Shown one piece after another: positions 47,506-56,493 of a stretch of 64,000 nucleotides of DNA. Location: contig JAHDYR010000009.1 of the NCBI GenBank assembly GCA_019828565.1, positions 1-64,000 of the forward strand, read 5' to 3'. Position numbers and translations under genes: made by a program. Source of the stretch: Carpediemonas membranifera. Lineage: Eukaryota > Fornicata. The number at the start of each line of letters is the position of its first letter. The first letter of the stretch is position 1. Below the pieces are notes generated by a model. That model was not told where the DNA came from and did not search any database. It was given only the letters and a program-made list of their open reading frames with translations.

Positions 47506-49002
47506 ATGAACGAAGAAACGCCACAAAGAACTCACTTCGTAACACCAATAAGATACCAAATCATCGACAAGGACAGTGGATTTTGTCTCGTTGATAGCAA
47601 ATCCGAAGAGATGGACGCACAGCCCGCAGACGCGTTCAACAACCTAATCCAGGTCTTCACACAGTTTTCGAGTACAATGACCAAGACTATAGACATCGAC
47701 TTCGTTACATTCGCTCCCACCCAAAAGAAGAAGTCCCACCGCGTTGCTAGCGCCTCTGTGGTGCAATTCTATTCCAACGAGCTCGCCAAGTCCCTTCGAC
47801 GCCCGCGGTCGTCTAGGGGACGAAACAACGCGGACAACTCGGGGCAGATCATGTACCTTGCCAACTGCTACGCCTACCTGAACGTCAAGAAGAACTCGAT
47901 CCGCTGGAAGAAGGGACCCAACGACAGTGCCACAGCCGCAGAGTCCATGATGTGCCTGGTGGTGGCCGCACTGTTCCCTGTCAGAGTGAAGGAGGCGGGC
48001 AGGGCTACTGTGGACGCGACACTCGAGGCGTTCAAGACGTTTTTGTTCGACACAACCTTCAAGGCCGCCCCTAGAAACGCATACAGCCTGGCAGGTATCA
48101 AAAACCTCATGACTGAAGTGGAGCAACGCACGGTGGGTGACAAGCCCGACTACGAGGGCGACCAGGCTCTGTCGACTGCCCGCAACAAACTGCAGACCGA
48201 GTTCCTCCGTGGAATCGCCCTTAAGCCAGCCCCCCCGGCCAAGAAGGTCGCCACCGCCGTAGATGCGGACAAGGTCGCGCTGCACACGATCATGGTGGTC
48301 AACGGGGCGGGGCTCACGCTGTTCAACAAGCCCTTTGCCCGCGAGGTCGACGACAAGGTTGGCCCCCTGCTCGTGGCGATGATGACCTTCTCCCAGCAGG
48401 TCTTGGGGATGACTGCGTCGTTCTTCCGACTCTCGGACACGTCTGTGGCTGTGTATCAGCGTGACCGCACGATATCTATCGTATCTCATGATACACGCGT
48501 ATCTAAGACCCTAGGCACGCTCATTGCCCGGCGAGTCTCTGACAAGTTCATCGAGGACTACGGCCGCACCCTCAACGCCGGGGGCACCATCCAGAAGACC
48601 GAGTTTGCTGCCTTCCAGTATGAGCTCGTCAACACGATGCGGCAGTGCCTCGAGCCTGTACTGGACCAGTTCAACGCCTTCCTCCGTGACAGCTTCAGCG
48701 ACTCCGAGGCCTTCCTCGTGCTCGAGGACGACCGCGTGCTCCCGGTGACCGTAGATGGTCTCAACGTCATCCTCATCCGCACGCTGTACTCTAGGGCCCA
48801 TGACATGGCCGAGCCGCTCCATGCGACGCCCCGGGACATGGTCATGGGCGACCAGGACTACGTGATGCTCACCAGGACCGTGGGGCGCGTGGTGCTCGCA
48901 GTGAGCGCGTATGTGCCGACCAAGGACAAGGAGGCCGCCGTATTCGAGGAGTTCGACCGGGTGGCGCTGCTGGTGCGGCATGTTTATGAGCTGATCGGGT
49001 GA
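47506..49002 (+). CDS. Unknown protein with longin-like module
   Basis: 498 residues without a signal peptide or strong membrane segment. Around residues 260-350 the sequence alternates strands and helices in a way that recalls longin or roadblock folds: IMVVNGAGLTLFNKPF, LVAMMTFSQQVLG, FRLSDTSVAVYQRD, TISIVSHD. Such modules serve in vesicle-traffic and small-GTPase regulators. The N-terminal 250 residues are mixed, and the C-terminal 150 contain another beta-rich stretch (FLVLEDDRVLPVTVDG, VILIRTLYS). I cannot name a family. GTAAAT lies downstream at 49074. Confidence 0.6.
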   Translation: MNEETPQRTHFVTPIRYQIIDKDSGFCLVDSKSEEMDAQPADAFNNLIQVFTQFSSTMTKTIDIDFVTFAPTQKKKSHRVASASVVQFYSNELAKSLRRPRSSRGRNNADNSGQIMYLANCYAYLNVKKNSIRWKKGPNDSATAAESMMCLVVAALFPVRVKEAGRATVDATLEAFKTFLFDTTFKAAPRNAYSLAGIKNLMTEVEQRTVGDKPDYEGDQALSTARNKLQTEFLRGIALKPAPPAKKVATAVDADKVALHTIMVVNGAGLTLFNKPFAREVDDKVGPLLVAMMTFSQQVLGMTASFFRLSDTSVAVYQRDRTISIVSHDTRVSKTLGTLIARRVSDKFIEDYGRTLNAGGTIQKTEFAAFQYELVNTMRQCLEPVLDQFNAFLRDSFSDSEAFLVLEDDRVLPVTVDGLNVILIRTLYSRAHDMAEPLHATPRDMVMGDQDYVMLTRTVGRVVLAVSAYVPTKDKEAAVFEEFDRVALLVRHVYELIG

Positions 49003-49079
49003 GGTATCGTTGGGTTGCTTGAGTGCTCGCAGCGATGGTGGTGGTATTATATGTCTCTGTAAAGTAGCCACGTGTAAAT

Positions 49080-49808
49080 ATGTAAACTAGGTGTCGTTTG
49101 CTCCTGCTCGGACTGAATGCACGGTTTCCCTGGTCGTGGTCGGGCAGTGGGAGTGGATGGTGGGATGACTAAACTGTTCGACTATGCGACTAATAAATCT
49201 TTCCCATCTCAGTCTTATGGTACTAATTAGGCCCCTATTGACATGCCGTATGTCTCAACGATTCTTGTAGATTGGCGCACAAATCAGCCGGGGTCGACCA
49301 GACCCCCAACCTACCCCTTGGACTATCATTCAAAATGGTGTACGCGCGCATGCTTTAGAGCCCATTCCGCAGCTATATCGGCCATCGATTTGGTTGGCGG
49401 CATATTCACCTGACTTTCGAAATCGTCCCGAGACTGCGGGTCCGAAGCTGAGCGATGCCGTCACCTCGACTACTACCATCGAATCGTTGTCGGTCCACCA
49501 TAAAGCTTGTATAGCCCTCCAACATCTGGATCCGGGCCATTACCAGCGGGCGCACGCTGGAAGTATGCGTTTGGGGTCGGCCCAAGCTTCAGTTTCGACC
49601 GACATCGAACATGACGAGTAGAGGTCAGAGAGGGCTGAAACTCACACCATTGCATCACAATACAAGCTCATACAGGATGGCTGACCCATATTTATTTTTT
49701 AAACTCCCAACACAAAGTCTCTCTCTCTAAAGGCGTCGACAGGCGACGAAGAAACGAAATAACAACATGCCAAGCACAGTGAAACGTGTTTAAAATGTAT
49801 CCGAGGAC
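49080..49808. other. Convergent intergenic stretch
   Basis: About 0.7 kb between a plus-strand gene and the minus-strand transporter gene. It holds GTAAAC at 49083 and an AT-rich block near 49,690. No gene supported. Confidence 0.5.
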
Positions 49809-51107
49809 CTACAGTAGCAGATCCTGCACTGCCGACCACCCCATCCTCAAAGCCGAGGCGATGCAAAGCAGCCAAAAGCCGGCCAGAAGAGCGTCGCTGT
49901 TAAGCTTACCAAAAGAGTTGAGGACAAAAGTACTGCCAAAGATCGACCCCACGCCAATGGGGACGACGTAGTAGAAGTCCATGGACGCCAGCAGTAGCCG
50001 GGTGGCCGCGGCGAACCATATGGAGAACCAGATAGCCATGGTCGAGACCGGGATAGCCTTGGCGCCGGGCAGTTTAGCCAACATCGTCAGCAGCGGGACG
50101 AATATGACCCCGCCCGAAAGCCCGAGGAAAGCCCCAATAGCGGCGCCGACCGAGCACAGGGGCAGGGTGGGCCAGACGGCCATGGGCTCGGATAGTCCCG
50201 GGAGCCGGACAGACTGGACGCGCCAGGGTCGGCGGAGGGTCGCCTTGAGGCCAGCGTAGTAGGCCTCGAGGACCAGGCGGGGCACACCGCCCTGAAGGCC
50301 GGCGAGCAGGCTGGTCTTGGCGGGCCCGATGGTCTGGACGAAGGTGTCGACGTGGAGCACAATGGCGTCTGCATCGTCGGTGGCTGAGGCCGTGTGGTCG
50401 TCGTGCACTGGAGCTGTAGTGGTGTCATCACGGTCTTCGTGGTGGGCATCCTCTGCCTCGGGGTGTTCCTCGGAGGAAGTCTGCTCAGACGGGTCAGCCT
50501 CACCGCTAGTATTGCTGCCCGCGGTGTCGTCCGGCAGCTCGTCGATGGCGAGGGCCTCAGCGTCCTCGGTGTCGGAAGGAGCCGGCGATGCTGAGGCCGA
50601 GGCGATTGACACCGTAACGTCGGTGCTGGCGTCCACGACCGGGTAAGCCTTGATACCTCTGCGCTTCCTGATGACACGCAGGAGCTTGGTCACGGTGTGC
50701 ATGCCGATGCTGGTCAGCTTGATCGAGGCCAGGCTCAACATGAAGATGGCAAAGGTCGCCTGGAGAATGGAGGCTCTGGGTATGAACGTGGCAATCAGGC
50801 TGCCGATGATGGAGCCAGGAACAGCGAAGATGACGAACGGGATGCCGGCGGCGAACGACACACGACGCTGCCGTACCATTTTGAAGAACGAGTTTGTAGA
50901 CGTGAATACGATTGCGCCTGTCGATATATTGGTGGCCGCAAGGCCGTCTACACCGAACAGGATCGTCATTGCGGGCACAGTGATGATTCCACCGCCAACA
51001 CCGAATAACGCTGCGACACAACCTACAAAGAAGCCGGTAACGAATAGCCACAGCGATAGAATCGGGTCTGCGTCGTTGAGGAAGCTCAGCTGGTCCTCAA
51101 GCAACAT
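49809..51107 (-). CDS. TauE/SafE-family anion exporter
   Basis: 432 residues, the only confident host gene on the minus strand besides the small zinc-knuckle gene. Two hydrophobic halves each begin with a glycine-rich signature of the family: FFVGCVAALFGVGGGIITVP near residue 30 and GAAIGAFLGLSGGVIFVPLL near residue 320. About eight to nine membrane segments are expected. Between the halves lies an acidic, Ala/Asp/Thr-rich loop of about 100 residues, unlike bacterial members. The family moves sulfite, sulfonates or related organic anions across membranes; the substrate here is unknown. A GCGGTTTA motif on the minus strand at 51135-51142 lies 28 bp upstream of the ATG. Confidence 0.87.
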   Translation of the reverse strand: MLLEDQLSFLNDADPILSLWLFVTGFFVGCVAALFGVGGGIITVPAMTILFGVDGLAATNISTGAIVFTSTNSFFKMVRQRRVSFAAGIPFVIFAVPGSIIGSLIATFIPRASILQATFAIFMLSLASIKLTSIGMHTVTKLLRVIRKRRGIKAYPVVDASTDVTVSIASASASPAPSDTEDAEALAIDELPDDTAGSNTSGEADPSEQTSSEEHPEAEDAHHEDRDDTTTAPVHDDHTASATDDADAIVLHVDTFVQTIGPAKTSLLAGLQGGVPRLVLEAYYAGLKATLRRPWRVQSVRLPGLSEPMAVWPTLPLCSVGAAIGAFLGLSGGVIFVPLLTMLAKLPGAKAIPVSTMAIWFSIWFAAATRLLLASMDFYYVVPIGVGSIFGSTFVLNSFGKLNSDALLAGFWLLCIASALRMGWSAVQDLLL

Positions 51108-51134
51108 CCAATGAGGGTTTCTTCGTCGCTTTCA

Positions 51135-51142
51135 TAAACCGC
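51135..51142 (-). promoter_or_regulatory. GCGGTTTA initiator-like element
   Basis: One base away from GCAGTTTA, at the usual distance from the ATG of the TauE/SafE gene. Confidence 0.45.
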
Positions 51143-51396
51143 GATCAGCGCGGATTATCCGCAGCGATCTGAACTGACATGCCACCTCGTGAGAAATGTA
51201 TCTGGCAAGCGAGCTAGTGCTTCTGATTGCAGTCATGCGGTATTTTCCCCAGGTCCAGGTCCAGGCACAAATTTTGTCAGGCAGAGTTCGTTCAGATGCT
51301 TCTCAGCCCCGCTATGTGTGCTATGAGATGGTCTTGTTGGGTCGGAATTCAGCCATATTTCTTGCGAGAATCTGAGAGAAGATCAGCTGGCGCACG

Positions 51397-52317
51397 ATGG
51401 TACTGGGCTCCAACGTTGACGAGGCTATCGAAAAGTTGTATGGAGGCCAATTCCTCGATGAGAAGGCTGTTACTAACATCTGTGAGCGGGCGAAGGAACT
51501 CCTCACGACGGAGCAGAACGTTGTTCCTGCCAAGGCTCCCATCACCGTTGTTGGCGACATCCACGGGCAGTTCCACGATCTTATGGAGCTTTTCCGCTAT
51601 TGTGGCAAGACTCCCGACACCAATTTCCTCTTCATGGGCGACTACGTCGACCGTGGCTATTACTCTGTCGAATGCGCCACCCTCCTCCTCGCTTTGAAGG
51701 TCCGCTATCCCTCTCGTCTTACCCTCCTCCGTGGTAACCACGAGTCTCGCCAGATCACTCAAGTCTACGGCTTCTACGACGAGTGTGTCCGCAAGTACGG
51801 CGGGGCCAGCATGTGGAAGGTTCTCACCGAGCTCTTCGACTACCTCCCCCTCGCCGCCCTCATCGAGAACCAAATCCTGTGCCTCCACGGTGGCCTCTCC
51901 CCCGCCATCGAGACGATCGACAACATCCGCACGCTCGACCGCGTCCAAGAGATGCCTCACGACGGCCCCATCTGCGACATCCTCTGGTCCGACCCGGACG
52001 ACCGGTCGGGCTGGGGCATCTCACCCCGTGGCGCCGGATACACCTGGGGTGCGGATGTTTCGCAGACTTTCAACCGTGTGAACCAGCTGAGTCTCATCGC
52101 CCGCGCCCATCAGCTGACCATGGAGGGGTACGCCTGGGCCCACGACAGGAACGTCGTCACCATCTTCAGTGCCCCGAACTACTGCTACCGCTGCGGCAAC
52201 CTCGCCGCCATCTTGGAGCTCGGCGAGAACCTACAGTACACGTTCCTCCAGTTCGACCCCGCACCCCGCAGGGGAGAGCCGCAGGTGGCCCGCCAGGTGC
52301 CGGATTACTTCGTCTAA
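51397..52317 (+). CDS. Protein phosphatase 2A catalytic subunit
   Basis: 306 residues, near the 309 of animal PP2A. All metallophosphatase motifs are present: [31 protein letters not shown], then [27 protein letters not shown]-type [10 protein letters not shown] and [11 protein letters not shown], the last typical of PP2A rather than PP1. The C-terminal tail ends VPDYFV where PP2A normally ends TPDYFL: the Leu whose carboxyl is methylated and the regulatory Thr are both changed, while the Tyr is kept. The enzyme removes phosphate from Ser and Thr in many pathways with A and B subunits. Confidence 0.95.
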   Translation: MVLGSNVDEAIEKLYGGQFLDEKAVTNICERAKELLTTEQNVVPAKAPITVVGDIHGQFHDLMELFRYCGKTPDTNFLFMGDYVDRGYYSVECATLLLALKVRYPSRLTLLRGNHESRQITQVYGFYDECVRKYGGASMWKVLTELFDYLPLAALIENQILCLHGGLSPAIETIDNIRTLDRVQEMPHDGPICDILWSDPDDRSGWGISPRGAGYTWGADVSQTFNRVNQLSLIARAHQLTMEGYAWAHDRNVVTIFSAPNYCYRCGNLAAILELGENLQYTFLQFDPAPRRGEPQVARQVPDYFV

Positions 52318-52441
52318 TAGAATGAGTGACAGAAAAGGTTTTAAATTGTTCATACTTACCGGTCTGCCGCGAAACTGCATCATATTTTGAACTTTGGCGT
52401 CGACCTCAGAGGAAATAACAACATCTGGGGCAAGATAGAGT

Positions 52442-52630
52442 TCATTTGCGCTTGGGTCGGGCTGCAATCGTCTTCGTCACAATTACAAAGGATCCGAATT
52501 TGAACTCGTCAACTTTTTTCACGCATTTCCGCATGACGGCACGATTGGACGACTGTTGCTGCTTCCAAGCACTCCAGGTGCCGAATTCGGAAAAATAGTT
52601 CTCTGCCTTGAAGAAGAAGAAATATTTCAT
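52442..52630 (-). CDS. Possible small basic protein, unknown
   Basis: 62 residues from an ATG at 52630 (MKYFFFFKAENYFSEFGTW), ending in a basic AARPKRK. The composition is not random-looking, but no promoter motif or family supports it. Confidence 0.22.
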   Translation of the reverse strand: MKYFFFFKAENYFSEFGTWSAWKQQQSSNRAVMRKCVKKVDEFKFGSFVIVTKTIAARPKRK

Positions 52631-52759
52631 TCCGTCTCTTACGCCCTTTGTCGGCCACCATCAGTGCCGAACTAAACAACATCAATCAGGTGAGCCGACG
52701 GGACCCTGGAGCGGCACAAGATAAGTCCGCCACCATCTTATGATGTCAAAATCCTAGCT

Positions 52760-53035
52760 GTGCGCTACGGCGTCTTCGGACCTGTGGTTTGGCATTGGCC
52801 TCTGGCCCTTACTGCACACCGGGACAGCCGCGCCACTTTGTACGGCGCGGAACCCGGCTTCTAGCTAGGAGCGCGCAGACTGTGAGACTGCCGCGCGACA
52901 TCAGATGGACCTGGGACATTGAGCCTAGATGATACACTTGGACGACCCAGCAGCTGCTGGCGGTCAGCGACTGTATGCGGGAGGGCAGCCCGCGGCGTGG
53001 AGCCCCCATCAGAGTTATACCCGTGGGGGTTACTA
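52760..53035 (+). ncRNA. Candidate structured RNA, class unknown
   Basis: Five stem-loops follow each other: 52819-52857 (CCGGG/CCCGG outer and CCGCGCC/GGCGCGG inner stems), 52871-52896 (GCGC-GCAG with CTGC-GCGC), the palindrome CCAGCAGCTGCTGG at 52947-52960, 52977-52993 (GCGGG/CCCGC) and 53001-53031 (AGCCCCCA with TGGGGGTT). There is no ORF across it. This density of perfect GC stems is not seen in other intergenic regions here. It could be RNase P, RNase MRP, SRP or another RNA, but none of their signature loops could be confirmed by eye. Strand is assumed. Confidence 0.4.
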
Positions 53036-53182
53036 GCGCCTCAACTGTCTGAATTGTCAGATTTGCTCAGGCAGAGTCTAGAGCCCTGCCACAAACGACA
53101 AAACGTGCGTATTGGCTAGTCCGATGCACCAAATGACATCTACGCGGCACTACCTGCCATGGCTTGCAGTCTGAACTTGAGC

Positions 53183-53190
53183 GCAGGTTA
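53183..53190 (+). promoter_or_regulatory. GCAGGTTA initiator-like element
   Basis: The ATG at 53190 begins at its last base; the in-frame ATG at 53205 is at the more usual distance. Confidence 0.5.
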
Positions 53191-54001
53191 TGTCACGCCG
53201 GAAGATGAATCGATTGTTTGAAGAGCTAGATCAGTTAAAGGAGTACAATGAAAAGCTCCGAAGCAACATTGCATCATCGAAGAACGAACTGCAAGATCTC
53301 GAGGCCTCGATTGCCACAGAACCGCAGGAAACGGCTCGAATTGAAGAGAAGATCCTTAGCAGCTCGTCGTTCGTTCCCAGTTGTTCTATTTATGCAGCAA
53401 GAGCATCCATTATCAAGTCATCAGTGACTATATGAGCCACGGGATGAAGCAGTTCCGTGATGAGTTCGCCGAGTTGAAGCGCGACATCAAAGCGGCGAAG
53501 GAAAAGTTCAAAGAGAGTCAGGACGCCGTCCAGCGGCGTATTGTAGACATCACGAACGCGTGCCAGGCTCAGACGCAGTCACCCTTCGCGTCGCTCATCA
53601 AGGCCGGCGAGCAGCTCCCCATGGAAATCGCCGCACTCGAGACTGAAATCGCTGAACTGAAAGAGAAGCGTGACGGAAAACAGACCGAGTTGGATATCAC
53701 AAAGGGCCGCCTTGCCTCGGCCGAGTCCCAGCACGCGATGCTCCGCGACCAACTCGGGGCCAAACTCGAGCAGCGTGACTTCCTCCAGACTACTCTGGAC
53801 AGCCAGATGCAGCAGGTCGAGCAGCTGAGGCGACAGGTACAGGAGGCTACCGATGGGAGCGCTGGGCGCCGGCGGGAGATGCTGGCACAGATGCAGCGTC
53901 GACTCCGGACCGACATACTGAGACTGGAGGCGATCCAGCGGACGGCGGACATAGCACCACCGCAGAGCTCGTATCTGGCAGCAATGCAGAGCCACAGGTA
54001 A
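53190..54001 (+). CDS. Coiled-coil protein, one 29-bp intron
   Basis: Exons 53190-53368 and 53398-54001 give 260 residues (255 if the ATG at 53205 is used). Nearly the whole protein is a parallel-type coiled coil with heptads rich in Glu, Lys, Gln and Leu (LEELDQLKEYNEKLRSN-like heptads, IAALETEIAELKEK, QMQQVEQLRRQVQEA). The last 20 residues are Pro/Ser/Gln. No globular domain. It could be a kinetochore, basal-body or tether component; the sequence gives no choice. GTAAAT follows at 54026. Confidence 0.75.
53369..53397 (+). other. Intron, 29 bp (coiled-coil gene)
   Basis: GTTCGT at the 5' end and TTATGCAG at the 3' end. Removal joins SSSS to KSIHYQ in one coiled-coil frame. Confidence 0.82.
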
Positions 54002-54097
54002 TTATACATGACGATTATGTATACCGTAAATGGCTGGATCACGATGACATCAACTCGAATTCACGAGAGCCCTTAAATCAGGGAGCACGTCAGAATA

Positions 54098-55015
54098 ATG
54101 GAGTATCCCACTATCATCGACACTATCGGCAACACGCCTCTTATCCGTCTGCAGCGCAAGTCTTATCCGAACAACAACATCGTGCTCCTTAAGCTCGAGG
54201 CGCACAACGCCGGCGGCTCTGTCAAGGATCGTCCGGTCCTGAACATGCTTGAGACCGCGCTGAAGGAGGGTACGCTCAAGAAGACCGACAAGATTGTCGA
54301 GCCCACGAGCGGTAACACTGGTATTGCCCTCGCGATGATCTGCGCAATCAAGGGCCTCGACCTGACACTTGTCATGCCCAAGGCTATGTCCATCGAGCGC
54401 CGCAAGCTCATGGGTAGCTATGGTGCCACTCTTCTTCTCTCGAACTCGATTGAGTCCGCCATCACCAAGGCCAAGGACATGGTCACGAACGAGGGGTACA
54501 AGAGCCTCAACCAGTTCGCCAACCCTGCCAACCCCGAGATGCACTACAAGACCACTGCTCAGGAGATTGAGCGGCAGACCAAGGGTGCCGTGACACACGT
54601 CGTGTCGACCATGGGCACCACTGGCACCGCCTGCGGCATCGGACGCTACATGAAGGACCACGACCGGGATGTCCAGGTCATTGGCGTGCAGCCGGACGAG
54701 AGCAGCAGCATCCAGGGCTCGAGGAACTGGCCGACCGAGTTCATCCCGGCCATTTTCGACCGGAGCCTTATTGAGGACGTCGTTGACGTCTCCGGGGCCG
54801 AGTCCCTGGAGGCCATGCGGGATCTGGCTACCTCCGAGGGTGTCCTTGTTGGCCAGAGTGCGGGCGGCGCGTTCCTTGTCGCTGAAAGGATTGCCCACGA
54901 CCCCGAGGTCAAGAACGCCACCATCGTCGCGATCATGCCCGACAGCGGCGAGCGCTACCTGTCCATGCCTGGCTGGTGGGAACCCAACGCTAAGGGCTGC
55001 ACCGAGTTCGAGTAA
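54098..55015 (+). CDS. cysM: Cysteine synthase, CysM type
   Basis: 305 residues. The PLP lysine is Lys43 in GGSVKDRP; PTSGNTG at 69-75 binds the substrate carboxylate; SSMGTTGT-type VSTMGTTGTACG cradles the cofactor phosphate. The segment SRNWPTEFIPAIF and the PDSGERYLS end match bacterial CysM more than CysK. The enzyme makes cysteine from O-acetylserine or O-phosphoserine and sulfide, or thiosulfate in CysM. No serine acetyltransferase is in the window. The bacterial affinity suggests ancient lateral transfer, as known for cysteine synthases in other anaerobic protists; codon use looks like its neighbours. Confidence 0.92.
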   Translation: MEYPTIIDTIGNTPLIRLQRKSYPNNNIVLLKLEAHNAGGSVKDRPVLNMLETALKEGTLKKTDKIVEPTSGNTGIALAMICAIKGLDLTLVMPKAMSIERRKLMGSYGATLLLSNSIESAITKAKDMVTNEGYKSLNQFANPANPEMHYKTTAQEIERQTKGAVTHVVSTMGTTGTACGIGRYMKDHDRDVQVIGVQPDESSSIQGSRNWPTEFIPAIFDRSLIEDVVDVSGAESLEAMRDLATSEGVLVGQSAGGAFLVAERIAHDPEVKNATIVAIMPDSGERYLSMPGWWEPNAKGCTEFE

Positions 55016-55186
55016 GGTTAAAGGTTAACGTATGAGACATGACGGAGAGGCGCAGAGTCGACCTATCAAGCATCCTCTGGCTTGGGTGAACGCGGTTTGA
55101 TAGCCAAATCTGCCTTAGGAACAATACTCAAAGCGAAGCTGTTGACATCTTTGGCTTGTTGGCCTTCCAGTCTGGTTCGTCAGTCC

Positions 55187-55208
55187 GTTTTTCTTGACAT
55201 GAAAAAAT
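55187..55208 (+). promoter_or_regulatory. Shared palindromic element upstream of ARPC2
   Basis: A 22-bp stretch with TTTTTC and GAAAAA arms around TTGACAT. A copy with one mismatch lies upstream of enolase at 56449-56470. Possible binding site. Confidence 0.4.
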
Positions 55209-55295
55209 TCTCTAGCATAACTAACCACCATTACTCGTTCGTCACGACATTTGCGGGCATCTTGCTGCGCAGATCGCTTATAGTAGCTTATCTAG

Positions 55296-56141
55296 ATGAT
55301 CATTCTCCCCGAAGAGCACGATGTTATCCGCCAAGTGTTGACAAAGGCATTTGGGGACGCTGAAGACCGTCCGCAGATTCTGGACAGTGATTTCAGCGAC
55401 TATGATGGCGTTCGGATTGCTATTCACTATGCTGCCAGCGAAGGCACCATCCTCCGCGTCAGCATTTCGTCTCCATGCTGGGAGGAGCTCCAGAGTTTCG
55501 ATGTCATGAGCTACCTCGACGAGAAGTATGGCCAGTGGAAGGTTGAGCCTGCTCCCAACATGAACTACACGCTCCAGTTCGACATTGCCACTCCTCCTGA
55601 CAACGTTGAGGACGTGATCAGCTCCGTGGCCCGCCTCAAGACGACCATGTACTCCGCGCCCTTCAAGAACACCATCAAAAAGGTCGTGGATGGCAAGGCT
55701 GACAATTCTATTGTCCAGCTGGCGTACCGGCCCAAGGAGATGATCTACCTGAAAGCCCAGAGCGACGGCATCCTCATCATCTTTTCCCTCCACTTCATGG
55801 ACGTCACAGAGGCCGCAATCGCCCGTGTGTTCTGCCAGGAGTTCCAGGATGCCAAGAACAACCATGCCCTGTCTTCGTGCCCGCCCTGCCGCTTTGACGA
55901 CAGCGTCCCCACTGATCTCGAGGGCGTCCCTGGCGTCACCGACAAGGACATGGTCGGCTTCGTCTCCTTCAAGCTCGACCCGCACCACTATGCCGGCAAC
56001 CACGAGGAAACGGTCTCTGCCCGCCTCCAGAACTTCCGGACGTACCTTGCCTACCACATCAAGGCGACCAAGGCCTTCCTCCACTTCAGGATGAGGAGAC
56101 GCGGGGCCTCGTGGCTCCAGGAGTGGGAGAGGAACGACTAA
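55296..56141 (+). CDS. ARPC2: Arp2/3 complex subunit 2 (ARPC2, p34)
   Basis: 281 residues against about 300 in animals. It follows the family from the start: MIILPEEHDVIRQVL (compare the MILLE start), DFSDYDGVRIAIHY, ILRVSIS, then YRPKEMIYLKAQSDGILIIFSLHF, VFCQEFQDAK, DMVGFVSFKLDPHH and the hallmark C-terminal helix LAYHIKATKAFLHFRMR, which contacts the mother filament. ARPC2 and ARPC4 form the core of the complex that nucleates branched actin. It is 24 kb from the SCAR-like activator gene. Confidence 0.93.
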   Translation: MIILPEEHDVIRQVLTKAFGDAEDRPQILDSDFSDYDGVRIAIHYAASEGTILRVSISSPCWEELQSFDVMSYLDEKYGQWKVEPAPNMNYTLQFDIATPPDNVEDVISSVARLKTTMYSAPFKNTIKKVVDGKADNSIVQLAYRPKEMIYLKAQSDGILIIFSLHFMDVTEAAIARVFCQEFQDAKNNHALSSCPPCRFDDSVPTDLEGVPGVTDKDMVGFVSFKLDPHHYAGNHEETVSARLQNFRTYLAYHIKATKAFLHFRMRRRGASWLQEWERND

Positions 56142-56448
56142 ATGTACAATCTCATCGTCTGACTCACCTTGCTCCAGGGTGACAGTTTATCTCTCTCGAA
56201 TCCTCCTGACCATGGGCCACAGGCCAGAACCGACAATTCGCGCATCCCAGGCCCCGAGACAAGCCAGCCTTCGCGCCCTCGTCAGATTGATCTTGACAGT
56301 CTCGGCTTTTGAGTCTAACAACCACAGCTGGCTGGGCCCAAAAGACTCATAGCTGCTCCGATGCCATGGCTTACTGGTATAATCAGCGAGGAACTGGCTT
56401 CTCCAGATTGCCAGATCCACTAGTACTAGATCGCGATTTGCCATATCA
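56142..56448. other. Intergenic stretch
   Basis: Between ARPC2 and the enolase upstream element. It contains CAGTTTAT near 56,183 that resembles the promoter motif but is 310 bp from the enolase ATG. No gene supported. Confidence 0.45.
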
Positions 56449-56470
56449 GTTTTTCTTGTCATGAAAAAAT
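56449..56470 (+). promoter_or_regulatory. Shared palindromic element upstream of enolase
   Basis: The copy of the 55187 element with T for A at the centre, 23 bp before the enolase ATG. Confidence 0.4.
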
Positions 56471-56493
56471 GTGTAAGACATCATTTGCTTGTA

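Larger units (their letters stand above)
52318..53182. other. Long intergenic stretch containing a candidate RNA gene
   Basis: About 0.87 kb. The left part is AT-rich with short minus-strand frames that match nothing. The right part (52,760-53,040) is GC-rich and full of stem-loops, described separately. Confidence 0.5.

Noticed and set aside
52231-52630. SRP9- or SRP14-like gene on the minus strand
   Set aside because: Single matching words (for example LYLAP) occur in the wrong order and in two frames; not enough for an assignment.
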